Positions 45,812 through 55,732 of a stretch of 64,000 bases of DNA are shown one piece after another (the stretch's first letter is position 1; every line of letters starts with the position of its first letter). Source of the DNA: Dichetophora obliterata (taxonomy: Eukaryota > Arthropoda > Insecta > Diptera > Sciomyzidae); the NCBI GenBank assembly GCA_963920525.1, contig OY986440.1, forward strand, positions 12,240,143-12,304,142, read 5' to 3'. Position numbers and translations under genes: made by a program. The notes beneath the pieces are model-generated. The model was not told where the DNA came from and ran no database searches. It saw only the letters and a program-made list of their open reading frames with translations.

Positions 45812-45836
45812 GTTATTATTATTATTATTATTATTG
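45812..45836 (+). repeat. (TTA)n microsatellite
   Basis: A pure run of TTA/ATT triplets between the two LINE ORFs, followed by more diverged T-rich sequence to about 45960. Confidence 0.85.
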
Positions 45837-46072
45837 CTTTTATTTTCTAAATCTTCTCTTTTCACCTCTTTCAACTTTAACTTTATACTTTTGCTATTAT
45901 TATTTATATTGCTTTTATTGTCTAAATCATCTCCTTTCATTTCTTTAAACATTAACTTTTCACTTTTACTTAGCATCTCTTTCGTACTCACTAAATGCTT
46001 GCAGGATTGCTCTTACTTAATCTTATGCCAGATATAGGTACATCTGATTCTGTCGCTTATGAAAATCATTAA

Positions 46073-48871
46073 ACAGTTGTGGAAATTTTATGCAAACAGC
46101 GTTCAGGCTTGAAAGTCGTGCATTTTAATGCGCGAAGCCTGAATGGCTTTAAAATGGATTATGTAAAGCACGTATTTGAAGACTCCTCTGTTGACGTAAT
46201 ATGCGTTACTGAAACCTGGTTTGATGAGGAAGTAAGTAGTTCCTACTATAATGTTAAAAATTATCAACTGTTACGTCATGATAGACTTGATAAAAGAGGC
46301 GGTGGGATTGCTATCTACTGCAAAAATTATCTAAAAACCAAAATTCTTAGCATGTCGTGTCAATCTGGTGTTGAGTTTTTAAACGTTGAGTTGTCAGGTA
46401 GTAACCATAGTAAAGTTCTAATGTCCTGTGTGTATAATCCTAGTCGTAATTGTAGTCTTGAACGCTTGTTTGCAACATTGTCTTTCTGTATTATCGACTA
46501 TGAACATTTTGTTTTATGTGGTGATTTTAATATAAATCTGCTGCACAACGATAGCGTGTCAAGAAAATTTCTTGACAACTTATCTGAATTCGGTCTCAAT
46601 TTAGTAAATAGCTCGATGCCAACTCGTTTTGCAAACAATGCTCAACCCAGTCTATTAGACATCTTTGTCGTGTCAAATCCATCGTCTGTTTTACTCTTTG
46701 ATCAGATATCTTTCGTATCTGATCACGATCTCATCTTTTGTTCATTAAATGTCTGTATCGCACCTCTTGTCCCTGAAACTAGTGAAATGTACTTTTCTTA
46801 TCGTGACTTTAAGTCCATAGACTATGCTCTACTGAATACTGATCTAACTCTAACAAACTGGACGGATTGTTGGTATTTAAATACGGTGGATGAAAAACTG
46901 AGCTTTTTTATCAATAGGATTAATACTCTTTTTGATACGCATGTACCCGTTCGGACGCGTCGGATCATAAATACCTCTTGTCCTTGGTTCACACCATCTG
47001 TAAAACAAGCCATAAAAACCCGTTTTAAAGCTTACAACAAATGGAAGCGAAATCCCACTATTTTAAATTGGGAAACATACAAAACAGCAAGAAACGAGGC
47101 TACCTCTGCTGTAAGATTATCTAAATCTACGTTTTTTATGTCAAAGCTTGATCCCTCATTGCCCTCAAGACAGCTGTGGAACAATTTGAAAGGTATCGGA
47201 GTATGCAAAAAACAATCTGAAAGCTGCAAGATTGACCCAAATCTAATGAATGAATATTTTGTTGCTAATTCCTCATGTGATAACTCAAACATACTCAATG
47301 TTGTTGATAGTAGCATTACTGTATCTGTAAATAATGATTATAATGAATTTTATTTTAATGCAGTAAATGAGCTAGATGTTGCGCGCTGCCTGAAAAAAAT
47401 CAAATCAAATTCCTTTAGGGTGGATGGTATTTCAATTAAATTTATTAAACTCTTGTTGCCGTTCGTTATTGGTCCGCTCACCCATATAATAAATTATTGC
47501 TTCACTTCTTCATGCTACCCTGAAGTTTGGAAAGTAGCAATTATAATTCCCATTGCAAAAAAATCATTCGCTTGCCAACCATGTGACTTTCGACCAATAA
47601 GTCTGCTATCTTGTTTGTCTAAAGTTTGTGAGTCGCTCATGGCCGAGCAGATTTCTAATCATGTGCGCACTTCTGGACTAATGTCTAATCTCCAGTCTGG
47701 TTTTAGGCCTGGTCACAGCTGTTCGACTGCAATGGTCAAAATACTTGATGATATCAGAGTTCCGTATGATATGGGTCACATTACATTACTTTGTTTGCTA
47801 GACTTTACAAAAGCTTTTGATACAGTCAATCATTCAATACTATGTAGAAAACTTTTGCAAAATTTTAGCTTTTCTGCAGCTGCTGTTCGTCTAATACATA
47901 ACTATCTGGTTGGTAGATAACAAAAGGTTAAATCTGGGTCAAATTTTTCAGAACTTAAAACTATAGGTAGCGGAGTGCCGCAAGGCTCAGTTCTTGGCCC
48001 ATTGTTATTTTCAATATTTTCCAATGACATCTTCTCCAGGTGTCAGCACGTTAAAATGCACGCTTACGCTGATGACCTCCAGTTGTATATGTCCAAGCCA
48101 ATCGGTCTGATAGAGGATCTTTGTGTCAGAGTTAATGAGGACTTAAACATGATAGCTGAATGGGCAAAGAATAATCTGCTCATGTTAAACCCTTTAAAAT
48201 CACATGTTTTACCAATAATGAAAAATAGGTTTTTTGTTCAAGATTTGCCTCCAATTCTTCTCAATAACGTGAAGCTCAATTTGGTTAGCAAAGTAACTAA
48301 CCTCGGTTATATAATAAATTCAACTCTGTCATGTGAGGATCATATTAACTCCTGTGTTAAAAAAGTTTATTTTGGCCTGCGAAGCATGCGAATAACTGAA
48401 AGTTTTGTGAACGTAGAAATTAGACGAAAATTGGTATTGCAGCTCTTGTTACCTTTAATTACTTATTCGGAAGCAGTATATTGCAAGCTTGATTCGAAGT
48501 CGGCGCATAAGCTTTTAGTTGCCTTTAACAATGCTGCTCGCTACGTTTATGGCCTAAGGAAATATGACCATGTAACAATGTTTTCGAAACAATTACTTGG
48601 AAGAGTCCTATTAAATCATCTCGAAGCAAGAAGCTGTGTGTTCCTGCATAGAATAATTATCACACAGAGCCCTAGCTACTTGTTCGAAAAACTATCTTTT
48701 TGTAGATTTAGCAGAGGCATGAACATTTTAATTCCCAGATATAATTTCATCAACTCCAGTAGATTGTTTTTTGTAAGCGCAATCAGATCGTGGAATTCTT
48801 TACCCACACATATTAAAAATATTACTGATAGAAATACCTTCAAGCATTTAGTTTTCGAACATTTTTCTTAA
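46073..48871 (+). pseudogene. LINE ORF2: endonuclease and reverse transcriptase, one nonsense codon
   Basis: The frame runs from 46073 to 48871 and is broken only by a TAA at 47918-47920. The endonuclease shows VVHFNARSLN, VICVTETWFD, RGGGIAIY, LCGDFNINLL and LLDIFVVSN. The RT shows FRVDGISIKFIK, CDFRPISLLS, SGFRPGHSCSTA, LDFTKAFDTVNHSIL, GVPQGSVLGPLLF and the active site YADDLQLYM (about 48068). The C-terminal part has IRSWNSLPTHIKNI, usual for CR1/Jockey-range LINEs. There is no ATG at the start of the open frame. The single nonsense mutation in the RT means this copy is dead but young. The clade was not fixed. Confidence 0.9.
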
Positions 48872-49140
48872 AACCCTAATATTTCTTTCTATGTTTCTCT
48901 CCTTTAACTTCTTTTCTTTTGCTTTATTCTCTTGATTAACTTTGAAGTGCTTTACATTATGTTATACAGTTTTAATTGTCATCAATTCTTAAATACTATA
49001 TTGTCTTTTTAACATGTACAAAATAAATTTTGATGTTAGTTTAAGTAAGTTTTAGTTAGTTTTATAATATAAGTATAATGTTGTTATTTCCGTCATCTAT
49101 GTGGCATTCAAAAGATTTAATCTTATTTGTCAACAATATA
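48872..49140 (+). other. 3' untranslated region of the LINE
   Basis: T-rich sequence with AATAAA at about 49022. It ends at or near 49140, where a Tc1/mariner-superfamily element is inserted. A short tail-like CAAATA repeat lies just right of that element at 50451-50465. It may be the LINE's own tail cut off by the insertion. Confidence 0.5.
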
Positions 49141-50444
49141 CAGCGTGGCGACGAATAACTGTTACTAAAGTTTTGTTAGAAATAAAAAAAACCGTTAGTA
49201 ATTTTTTGAAAAAAACAAATTATTTTTATTTCAGCACATATTTTATTTAGTTTTTAATTATTAATTTCAAATCTTTCACCCTTATTTTTCTTTGCCAGCC
49301 GCAAACGCTTTGGGAAAGAAGAGCAGGCGGCACGCACGACTTCGTCGGGTATGTCGTTCCATATCTTCTGAAGGCGTCGCTTAAATTGGTCTATCTTCAG
49401 GTGTTTTATATTCTTCATTTTGTCCAACATAAAGCCCCATATACAGAAATCCAGTGGATTCAGATCCGGGGAAGAGGACGGCCATTCTTCTGCCGAAATA
49501 AAACACGGAATTTCGTTTTTACACCAGCTTTGAACAATTTTAGCCTTGTGAGCTGGAGCGGAATCTTGTTGGAAGCAAAATTTTTCATTACCAAATAGCT
49601 GCTTGGCGTGTGGCAACATATGCTTTTTTAAAACCTCTTCCAAATAGTATTTTGCGTTAATTTTGACGCCTTTTTCAATAAAAAGTAGCGGAAGCTTGCC
49701 TTTTTCTGAAATTGCCCCCCATACCATAACGGATGATACGTTTTGATACCGTTCGACAGCTTTTTTATAAGTAGGAATATCAGCCATACTTGCTGCATAC
49801 ACGCGATCATTTTGAGCGTTATGACTGTCTTGTAACAAGAATAATTTTTCATCTGAAAAAATTATTTCGCATGTTGCGTGTCGCCGGAGGAGCTGATCAC
49901 TTCTTTTTACTCTCATTTTTTTTTGACTCTCTGTAAGACCGTGAATTCGTTTTTTTTTAAAAGCATTTAGCTTCAAATTTTTTTTAATAACGTTTTGTAT
50001 AGTTTTATGACACACACCCATGTCTCTGGCGATCTTTCTTGCTGAAACAGCACAATTTCGACGAATTCGTTCACGCACTTTCTTCACCATTTCTGGAGTT
50101 CTAACGGTACTTTTGCAACCGGTCTTTTTCGCGATTTTAAAGCTTCCAGTTTTCTTAAATCGCGCGATAGTACGAGACACAAACATTTTGTTGACTTTAA
50201 GATTTTTTAATGATTTAACAATCTCACTAGGCTTTGCACCCTTCAAATGAAGTTTAACTACAAGTTCTCGTTTAGCGTCCATGCTTCTAAGAGTTTTCGC
50301 ACTGAATGAATACGTTTACTTTCCAGTGCAATAAAAACGGTATTGATACAACAAATAAAGCAAAACAATAACAAGTGACTAGACTTGCTGCAATTAGTAC
50401 AGCAGCGCTTTGAAAAACGGTAACAGTTATTCGTCGCCACGCTG
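49141..50444 (-). mobile_element. Tc1/mariner-superfamily element (DD37D), complete
   Basis: The 1304-bp element has perfect 25-bp inverted ends starting CAGCGTGGCGACGAATAA. It is flanked by TA at 49139-49140 and 50445-50446. It carries one intact transposase gene on the minus strand. It sits in the 3' end of a LINE and is therefore younger than that LINE insertion. Confidence 0.94.
49254..50282 (-). CDS. DD37D (maT-like) transposase, intact
   Basis: This 342-residue protein would cut and paste the element at TA sites. The N-terminal third has paired helix-turn-helix DNA-binding regions (MDAKRELVVKLHLKG; RKIARDMGVCHKTIQ). The catalytic residues are all present: the first Asp in FSDEKLF, the second in QQDSAPAHKA and the third in SSSPDLNPLD. 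There are 37 residues between the second and third Asp. This DD37D spacing is that of the maT-like group, different from the DD34D mariner at 23126 and from DD34E Tc1 elements. A VWGAIS motif precedes the second Asp. The frame has no stop or shift. Start is the first ATG after the inverted end. Confidence 0.92.
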   Translation of the reverse strand: MDAKRELVVKLHLKGAKPSEIVKSLKNLKVNKMFVSRTIARFKKTGSFKIAKKTGCKSTVRTPEMVKKVRERIRRNCAVSARKIARDMGVCHKTIQNVIKKNLKLNAFKKKRIHGLTESQKKMRVKRSDQLLRRHATCEIIFSDEKLFLLQDSHNAQNDRVYAASMADIPTYKKAVERYQNVSSVMVWGAISEKGKLPLLFIEKGVKINAKYYLEEVLKKHMLPHAKQLFGNEKFCFQQDSAPAHKAKIVQSWCKNEIPCFISAEEWPSSSPDLNPLDFCIWGFMLDKMKNIKHLKIDQFKRRLQKIWNDIPDEVVRAACSSFPKRLRLAKKNKGERFEINN

Positions 50445-50594
50445 TATATAACTCAAATACAAATACAAATTCAAATTTTAAAAAATTCACCAAAGGGTGA
50501 AAAAAATTGTAAAAAAGTAGTTTAAATAACATTTTTTTTTATTTATTTTGTAAGAAAGTAGTTTGGTTTATTGCTATTTAGAATATTTTTCTTT

Positions 50595-50690
50595 GTGTGT
50601 TCTGTAGCTCAGAGCAGAGGGCGTTTGCTTTGTGAGTTCACGCCTCAGCAATGTCAATGCATTTTTTGCGGTTTTTTTTTGTTTGTTTCA
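50595..50690 (+). repeat. tRNA-derived SINE-like repeat, copy 2
   Basis: TGTAGCTCAGAGCAG (from 50603) resembles an A box and GAGTTCACGCCTC (50634-50646) a B box. A T run follows (50670-50690). It shares TTCTGTAGCTCA, GTGAGTTC and CAATGT in order with 44151-44240, with the LINE and the DD37D element lying between the two copies. Confidence 0.55.
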
Positions 50691-50821
50691 TTTTTAATAT
50701 TCATAGAACTATTTCGGTTTCTTGATCAAATTCTTTTGTCACCTACAGTGGTGAATTTTTGAAAATCCGAATTTTTAAAGTTTTTGACAAAGACTAAAAA
50801 TCCGAAAATAATTATTTAAGT

Positions 50822-51233
50822 AAAAAATTTTTATAATATAACACGTTTTTAATACGAACTAAAAAGCATAAAATAATTTCTCCTAGAGTGGGGCTTTTAG
50901 TTCTCCTAAAACGAGAGGCGCATGCTTTAGAAAATAAAAATAATAACCCTGCAAACATCACAAACTTTAGCAAACTTGAATATACCATCCATGCAAGGAC
51001 TTCTATTCTGACAGACAAGGGACCTGACAGTCAAGGGACCTGACAGTCAAGGGAGCTGACAGTCAAGGGATAAGAAATCATTTGTTCACTAACGAACTAC
51101 AATTGTTAATTACACTCTTTACTATTCTCTATAGCATGCGCCCCACGTTTTTAGGAGAACTAAAAGCCCCACTCTAGGAGTAATTATTTTATACTTTTAT
51201 TTTGTTTTAAAAATGTGTTATATTAAATTTTTT
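50822..51233. mobile_element. MITE with about 115-bp inverted ends
   Basis: The left arm (50822-50937) and right arm (51127-51233) are inverted copies. They include the perfect core CTCCTAGAGTGGGGCTTTTA followed by GTTCTCCTAAAA, and a less similar outer AT-rich part. The spacer holds three copies of GGGACCTGACAGTCAA-like units (51018-51070). It is non-coding and the superfamily is unknown. Confidence 0.82.
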
Positions 51234-51751
51234 GTCGTAGAATTACATCTTACAGCGCGGTTTGTATGGGGGTCATTTTCACGAATTTTTTCAAAGTGAT
51301 ATTTGACACTTTGGGGTATACCTACAGCCTTTAATATTCATCGTACAAAGAAAACAAAAATGCCAAAATATCAGTTTTAGTGGGAATAAAACGAATATCT
51401 CATAAAATAGCAAAATCTAAGAAGATGAAAAATTCATATATTCGTATGAGAAATGCACAAGCTGCTTAGCTGCTGATGTTGTTTCTAAGGTTGTTGTTGT
51501 TGTGTTTGCTTGTGTGGTTCGTAATCACGTCGTTCGTTGTTGTGCTGCTTTTGTTGTTGTTGTTTTTTTTTTATTAATATGTATGTAAAACATACATATA
51601 TAAATACTCATCAGTTGCTTTAATTTTTTTTTTGTTACCCAGATAGCCAATCGGCTCGGTTGAAAACGGTGTGCACTTTTAAAAGCACTGAAGCGGACCG
51701 TTTCGATGTCAGCAAACTATGCAATGTGTGTTTCATATAAGCGTACCATAT
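51234..51751. other. Intergenic or intronic sequence, no gene seen
   Basis: It contains a TTG/GTT-rich stretch at 51480-51570 and AT-rich flanks. No element ends or coding frames were recognised. Confidence 0.35.
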
Positions 51752-52218
51752 ATTAAGTTGTATATTAATGTTGATTTTCTATGATATAATACAAATTCTA
51801 AATGTTTAATAGCTTAAATCATTCTTGATTTTAGATACACATGCTAGTTGTTTGATACTTTAAAATCGTTGAAATTGCAAATAAAATTGAGCTTTAGGTC
51901 AGGTTAGAACAATTAATTGCTCTAACGAATTTTTTCCAAAGAAACAACAACAACAACAACAACATTTTCAATATGAAAAGGAAAACATCACTAGCTGATT
52001 AATTAGATATCTGTTTGATTAAATAGTTAGAGTAGTTAATTGTTCTTACCTGACCTAAAGCTCAATAAACGACTTTAAACTATCAAACAACTAGAATTTG
52101 TATTTAAAATCAAGAATGATTTAATCTATCAAACATTTAGAATTTCTATTTAAATCAAAGAAAATCAACATAATAAATAGCAAGGTCATATAGAAAACTT
52201 TAAGTTGTATATTAATTT
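51752..52218. repeat. Inverted pair of the dispersed repeat, fold-back arrangement
   Basis: Two copies of the repeat described at 36487 face each other (51770-51960 and 52020-52200) around a spacer with CAA repeats. Arms share TATCAAACAACTAG-type and CTAAAGCTCAATAAA-type phrases. The pair is flanked by a 17-bp direct repeat, TTAAGTTGTATATTAAT, at 51752-51768 and 52202-52218. Confidence 0.75.
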
Positions 52219-52962
52219 TATTTGTTGTTAAACAATTGTAACCTTTTCTTAGAATAGTTTTTATTAAGTTGCAACAATAAACTAAAGAATAAACGGCAAC
52301 TCAACTGATTCAATGCATATTTCAGAGTATTTTTGCGAACGGGTGAAAAAGAAAGGGAAAAAAGACAAGAACAAACGACACATAAAGCGAATATGGCATA
52401 AATTTAAATTCGAATCTTGATAAATATAAAAAAGGACTTCACAATTGTATAGAGAACGGTTTAAAGGTACAAAAACATGTCGTTTTCATACCACCAAATC
52501 AGACACTGCCGTTTTAAGTACCGTTTAGCTGGCTTGTTTACATTACATTACATTCATGGCTTGTTGGGTTGTAATACAATAGAGAATACAGATGCATGTA
52601 GCTAGAAAGCCAGTATGTGGCTACAAAAAATGTTCTACTACTATTTAAGGTTGCCAGTTAAAATTTAAAACAACTCCGATAAAAAGTTATTTTTTTCACA
52701 TTAACATAAATTAAATACAACAAAAATTACCATGATAAAGCTAAACAAAAAAGTTTCCACCGAAATAAAAAAATATCAAAAAAAAATCCCAGGATCATTA
52801 AAAATTACTACATTAATTCCACGCGTTTTAAAAATACCACCAAAAATTCAATATGCATTTAAAATTGCCACAAAAATATCATTCGCATTACAAAATATCA
52901 CAATAAGTCCCATATGCACAAACAATTTAAAAATGTTGTTTCTTTGAAAAAATTCCTTAGAG
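52219..52962. other. AT-rich sequence, no gene seen
   Basis: A short Lys/Ile-rich frame at 52732-52947 sits in A-rich sequence with repeated AAAATTACCA/AAATTCC phrases and does not look like a gene. No element ends were found. Confidence 0.35.
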
Positions 52963-53125
52963 CAATTAATTATTCTAACCTGACCTTAAGCTCAGTAAAC
53001 GATTTTAAACTATCAAAAAACTCAAATTTGTATTTAAAATCAAGTATGATTTAAACTATCAAACATTTAGAATTCGTATTTAAATCATAGAAAATCAACA
53101 TAATTAATAACAAGGTCATATAGAT
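52963..53125 (+). repeat. Dispersed repeat copy (family of 36487)
   Basis: It has the same block order as the copy at 52020-52200: CTGACCTTAAGCTCAGTAAA, two TATCAAA...AGAATT blocks, AAATCAACATAATTAATAAC, AAGGTCATATAGA. Confidence 0.8.
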
Positions 53126-53427
53126 AACTTTCAACTGTAGTTTAAAAAAAAATTTAGAAATGCCACAAAGAAATTTTGCTTACTAAAACAAAAAAAATTT
53201 TAAGAAGAATATTACCAAACTCCCACGGAAATAAAAAAAATACCCAGCTGAATTCCCACGCCAATTAAAAAATACCACGCTGAATTAAAAAATTTAATAG
53301 GAATTCCCAAAAACAAAAATTCCTAGAGGGAATCAAAAATTACCACGAATGGGATTTTTCCAACATAACTGGCAACGTTGCTACTAGCTGCTGATATTGT
53401 TGTTTTGGTTCTGCATGCTATGCAAAG

Positions 53428-53705
53428 GGCCGTTTTTCACTCGGCAATACTGTGAGCAATAATTGCATTCGCCGCAAGTAGTTTGTTGACTACTCGGGTT
53501 AAAAGGGGACTTTTGTAAACCCCTTCATGCAGGCGAATAATCAGTTTGTCGCTTGCGGCAAAGGCAATTATTGTCGAGTGAAAAGCGGGACAAAGAGCAA
53601 GAGAATAATTGCTCTCGGAGCAATATTTGCTTTCGCCGCAAGCTCGAGAATTTTCGTGTGTGACGAGTGACATTGCTCGAGAATTGCCGAGTGAAAAGCG
53701 GGACA
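53428..53705. repeat. Fold-back element with three related arms
   Basis: CCGTTTTTCACTCGGCAAT at 53430 is matched, reversed, by GAGTGAAAAGCGGG at two places (53575-53588 and 53689-53703). Inner arms CAATAATTGC and CGCCGCAAG pair with CTTGCGGCAAAGGCAATTAT at about 53552-53573. Further small hairpins lie inside. The stretch is GC-richer than its surroundings and non-coding. Confidence 0.7.
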
Positions 53706-53869
53706 TAGTAAGCAAAGTTCTGTTTATTTTCTTTGGACGATTCGATTCATCCCCTCTAACGCTGCTCAACCGCTGTGATCATGCTCTTCTCTGTGCGTCG
53801 TTGTTTTAGATTTGCTTGGTAATTGTTGTTGGTTCAGTTATGATTTTTTTTTATATGTTCTTAATTCTT

Positions 53870-54781
53870 AGGCCTTTTCGATTATAATTAGAACAGGAAT
53901 ACGAAATTATTATTTTGCAGCTCTTAGCTGACGTCTTGATTAAAACGCGACGAGAAAGTCTCTAAACTAACTACACTATGGCAGCATAGACCAGAGCCCA
54001 TGCCTGGTAAGATAACAACAATGCAATGAGCGTCAACGGTCGTTGACGCTGGCATTTATAAATGTCCGACTCGTCATCAGCGCTAATGACGCGACGGACA
54101 ATGCGATAAGCAAATGCTTACGCTGCACATACCAGCTATGTGCTGGCGACTCAATGGCCTGCGTGTTGGGTAGCTAGTCCAACAGGCAGGCAACGATCGC
54201 TAAGCATAAACACAGTCAGAATATAATATGATCGCCATAGTGAGCCGTTGCTCAGCGACATAAATATGATCGCTATACTTGACGGTTTGTCATTTATGAC
54301 AAAGCGTCAGATGGCGAGAAAGTCAACACGCTCTGAACTAATTTAAACAAATGGAATGCCTGCTGAAATATAATAGCAGCGGCAGTCAAATATGTGACGA
54401 ATGATTTACTTGGCTTACCACCTCGTGATAAGCCAAGCAAAGTTAGTCATTGTGTTGGCGACTATGTGTGTCAGGTTACTTAGCGACAGAGTGTCGCTGT
54501 ATAGCTTGAAGAGCTGCAGAGTGAGGGATGGCGTCACTGAAGGTTCCGCCACAAATCTAAAAGAAGAAGAAATAGTTTGCAAGATGAATGAGCAAATGTT
54601 AAATATTAAATTAGTGCAAGAAGTCGAAAAACATGAGTTATATAATAAAAATTATTATATGTTGCATGACTTTTGAAGCAAGTCTGAAAGCATTCGGTTT
54701 ATAGTTGCATTGCTTTTCAACTTTTTCGCTGTTGCGTTGAAGTTGTGTTGGAATTGCGTTGACCAAGTGTGGAAAAGGCCT
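53870..54781. mobile_element. Candidate non-autonomous DNA element carrying the hairpin array
   Basis: AGGCCTTTTC at 53870-53879 has its reverse complement GAAAAGGCCT at about 54772-54781. These could be short inverted ends around the hairpin-rich segment. The flanking 8-mers (TAATTCTT, TACTCTCT) agree in only four positions, so a hAT-type duplication is not supported. The class and even the element's ends are uncertain. Confidence 0.3.
54029..54498. repeat. Array of about ten short hairpins
   Basis: Within 470 bp there are successive short palindromes. 54029-54050 has 10-bp arms AGCGTCAACG and a 2-nt gap. 54063-54100 has TGTCCG/CGGACA outside CGTCAT/ATGACG. 54103-54123 has arms TAAGCA/TGCTTA. 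54132-54146 is CCAGC/GCTGG. 54158-54190 is CCTGC-g-TGTTGG / CCAACA-g-GCAGG. 54241-54254 is TGAGC/GCTCA. 54280-54309 is TGACG-g-TTTGTCAT / ATGACAAA-g-CGTCA. 54357-54384 is TGCC-t-GCTG / CAGC-GGCA. 54409-54437 is CTTGGCTTA-c-CAC / GTG-a-TAAGCCAAG. 54482-54498 is AGCGACA/TGTCGCT. Loops are mostly 2-11 nt. No protein-coding role is seen. Confidence 0.8.
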
Positions 54782-54879
54782 TACTCTCTGGCAATAGAGT
54801 AGCTACAGTCAGTATATGACAATCGAAGTGTTTTTAACAAAAATTATATCAGCTCATATAAATATATCTGTGTCGACAA

Positions 54880-55101
54880 GAAATAACGACTAAGCTCAAA
54901 TTATCGTAAAAACCGATATTTTTATTGTACTTATTCCGACCTTTTTTCTGAAATATATGAAACGTTACAAACGGTAATAGGTGCAGAATTAAGTGGTTAT
55001 CTATTCTATGCAAAAAATATTTTCCTGCATTCTATCAAAGATTGGCAATGAAGAAAAATGCCATATAGCTTTTTTACGATATTTTGAGTTTAGTCGTTAT
55101 T
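54880..55101. repeat. Short inverted-repeat element
   Basis: AAATAACGACTAAGCTCAAA (54881-54900) continuing TTATCGTAAAAA is matched, reversed, by TTTTTACGATATTTTGAG then TTTAGTCGTTAT at 55071-55100. The two flanks also share a direct repeat (GTAGCTACAGTCAGTATATG near 54800 and its near-copy at 55151). It is non-coding. Confidence 0.65.
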
Positions 55102-55499
55102 CATAGATATAGATTTTTTTTATAGATATTCTGAATTTCTAATCTGGAAATTTGGTAGCTATAGTCGGCATATGACAATCGAAGTATGTCATATTAAAAT
55201 AGTTTAAATCAATTTCTTAAAATATATGTATATTATTACAACGATTTGTTTTTAGTAAAAGTGGTACCATAACGGAAATATATAATTCATATGTATGAAC
55301 ATGAAGTTAATTGAATAAATTGAAAGTTTATGTATATATATGTATATTTATATATATATATAGTAGGGCGGGTCGATTTATTTTTCGACAATTTCCCTAT
55401 GATTTCCGTATTCTATGGGTTATTCCATACAATTGAAGTAAGTATACAATTAAGAAGTAAGTAAGTATACAATTTGAAGTAAATATGTTAAAAACTATA

Positions 55500-55686
55500 T
55501 GGGAGCAATTACATAATTTTAAAAAAGTGGGCGTAAAAGAGGGCGTGGTCGAAAAAGTACCCTATTAATCATGTCAGAGTCCCAGTTAAATGCTGTGAAA
55601 ATTTCAGGAAGATCGGTCCAGAGGTTTGGTCTCCTATAAGGTACAAACAAACAAATAAACAAACACACATTCCATTTTATATATAT
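55500..55686 (-). mobile_element. Helitron 5' fragment, minus strand
   Basis: Read on the minus strand from 55686, it starts with the AT-rich Helitron 5' end. It continues with TATAGGAGACCAAACCTCTG, GACCGATCTTCCTGAAA and TTTCACAGCATTTAACTGG. This is the same order as in the plus-strand Helitron at 56080-56150. Its 3' end (a reversed CTAG terminus) was not found to the left, so it is truncated or its end has decayed. Confidence 0.65.
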
Positions 55687-55732
55687 CTATATATATAAAA
55701 TGGAATGTGTGTTTGTTTATTTGTTTGTTTGT
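55643..55732. repeat. Perfect 44-bp-arm palindrome at head-to-head Helitron ends
   Basis: Positions 55643-55686 are the exact reverse complement of 55689-55732, with 2 nt between. The arms contain AAAATGGAATGTGTGTTTG then (TTTG/TTTA) repeats. Each arm is a Helitron 5' end, one facing left and one facing right. Confidence 0.9.

Noticed and set aside
53437..53769. Minus-strand frame of 110 aa
   Set aside because: It lies almost wholly in a fold-back repeat; no family resemblance and no start or splice context.
54401..54676. Plus-strand frame of 91 aa
   Set aside because: Its first half is in the hairpin array and its second half in AT-rich sequence; it does not look like a protein.
53862..54789. 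hAT-type 8-bp target duplication around the hairpin array
   Set aside because: The two 8-mers agree in only four positions, so the class cannot be supported.
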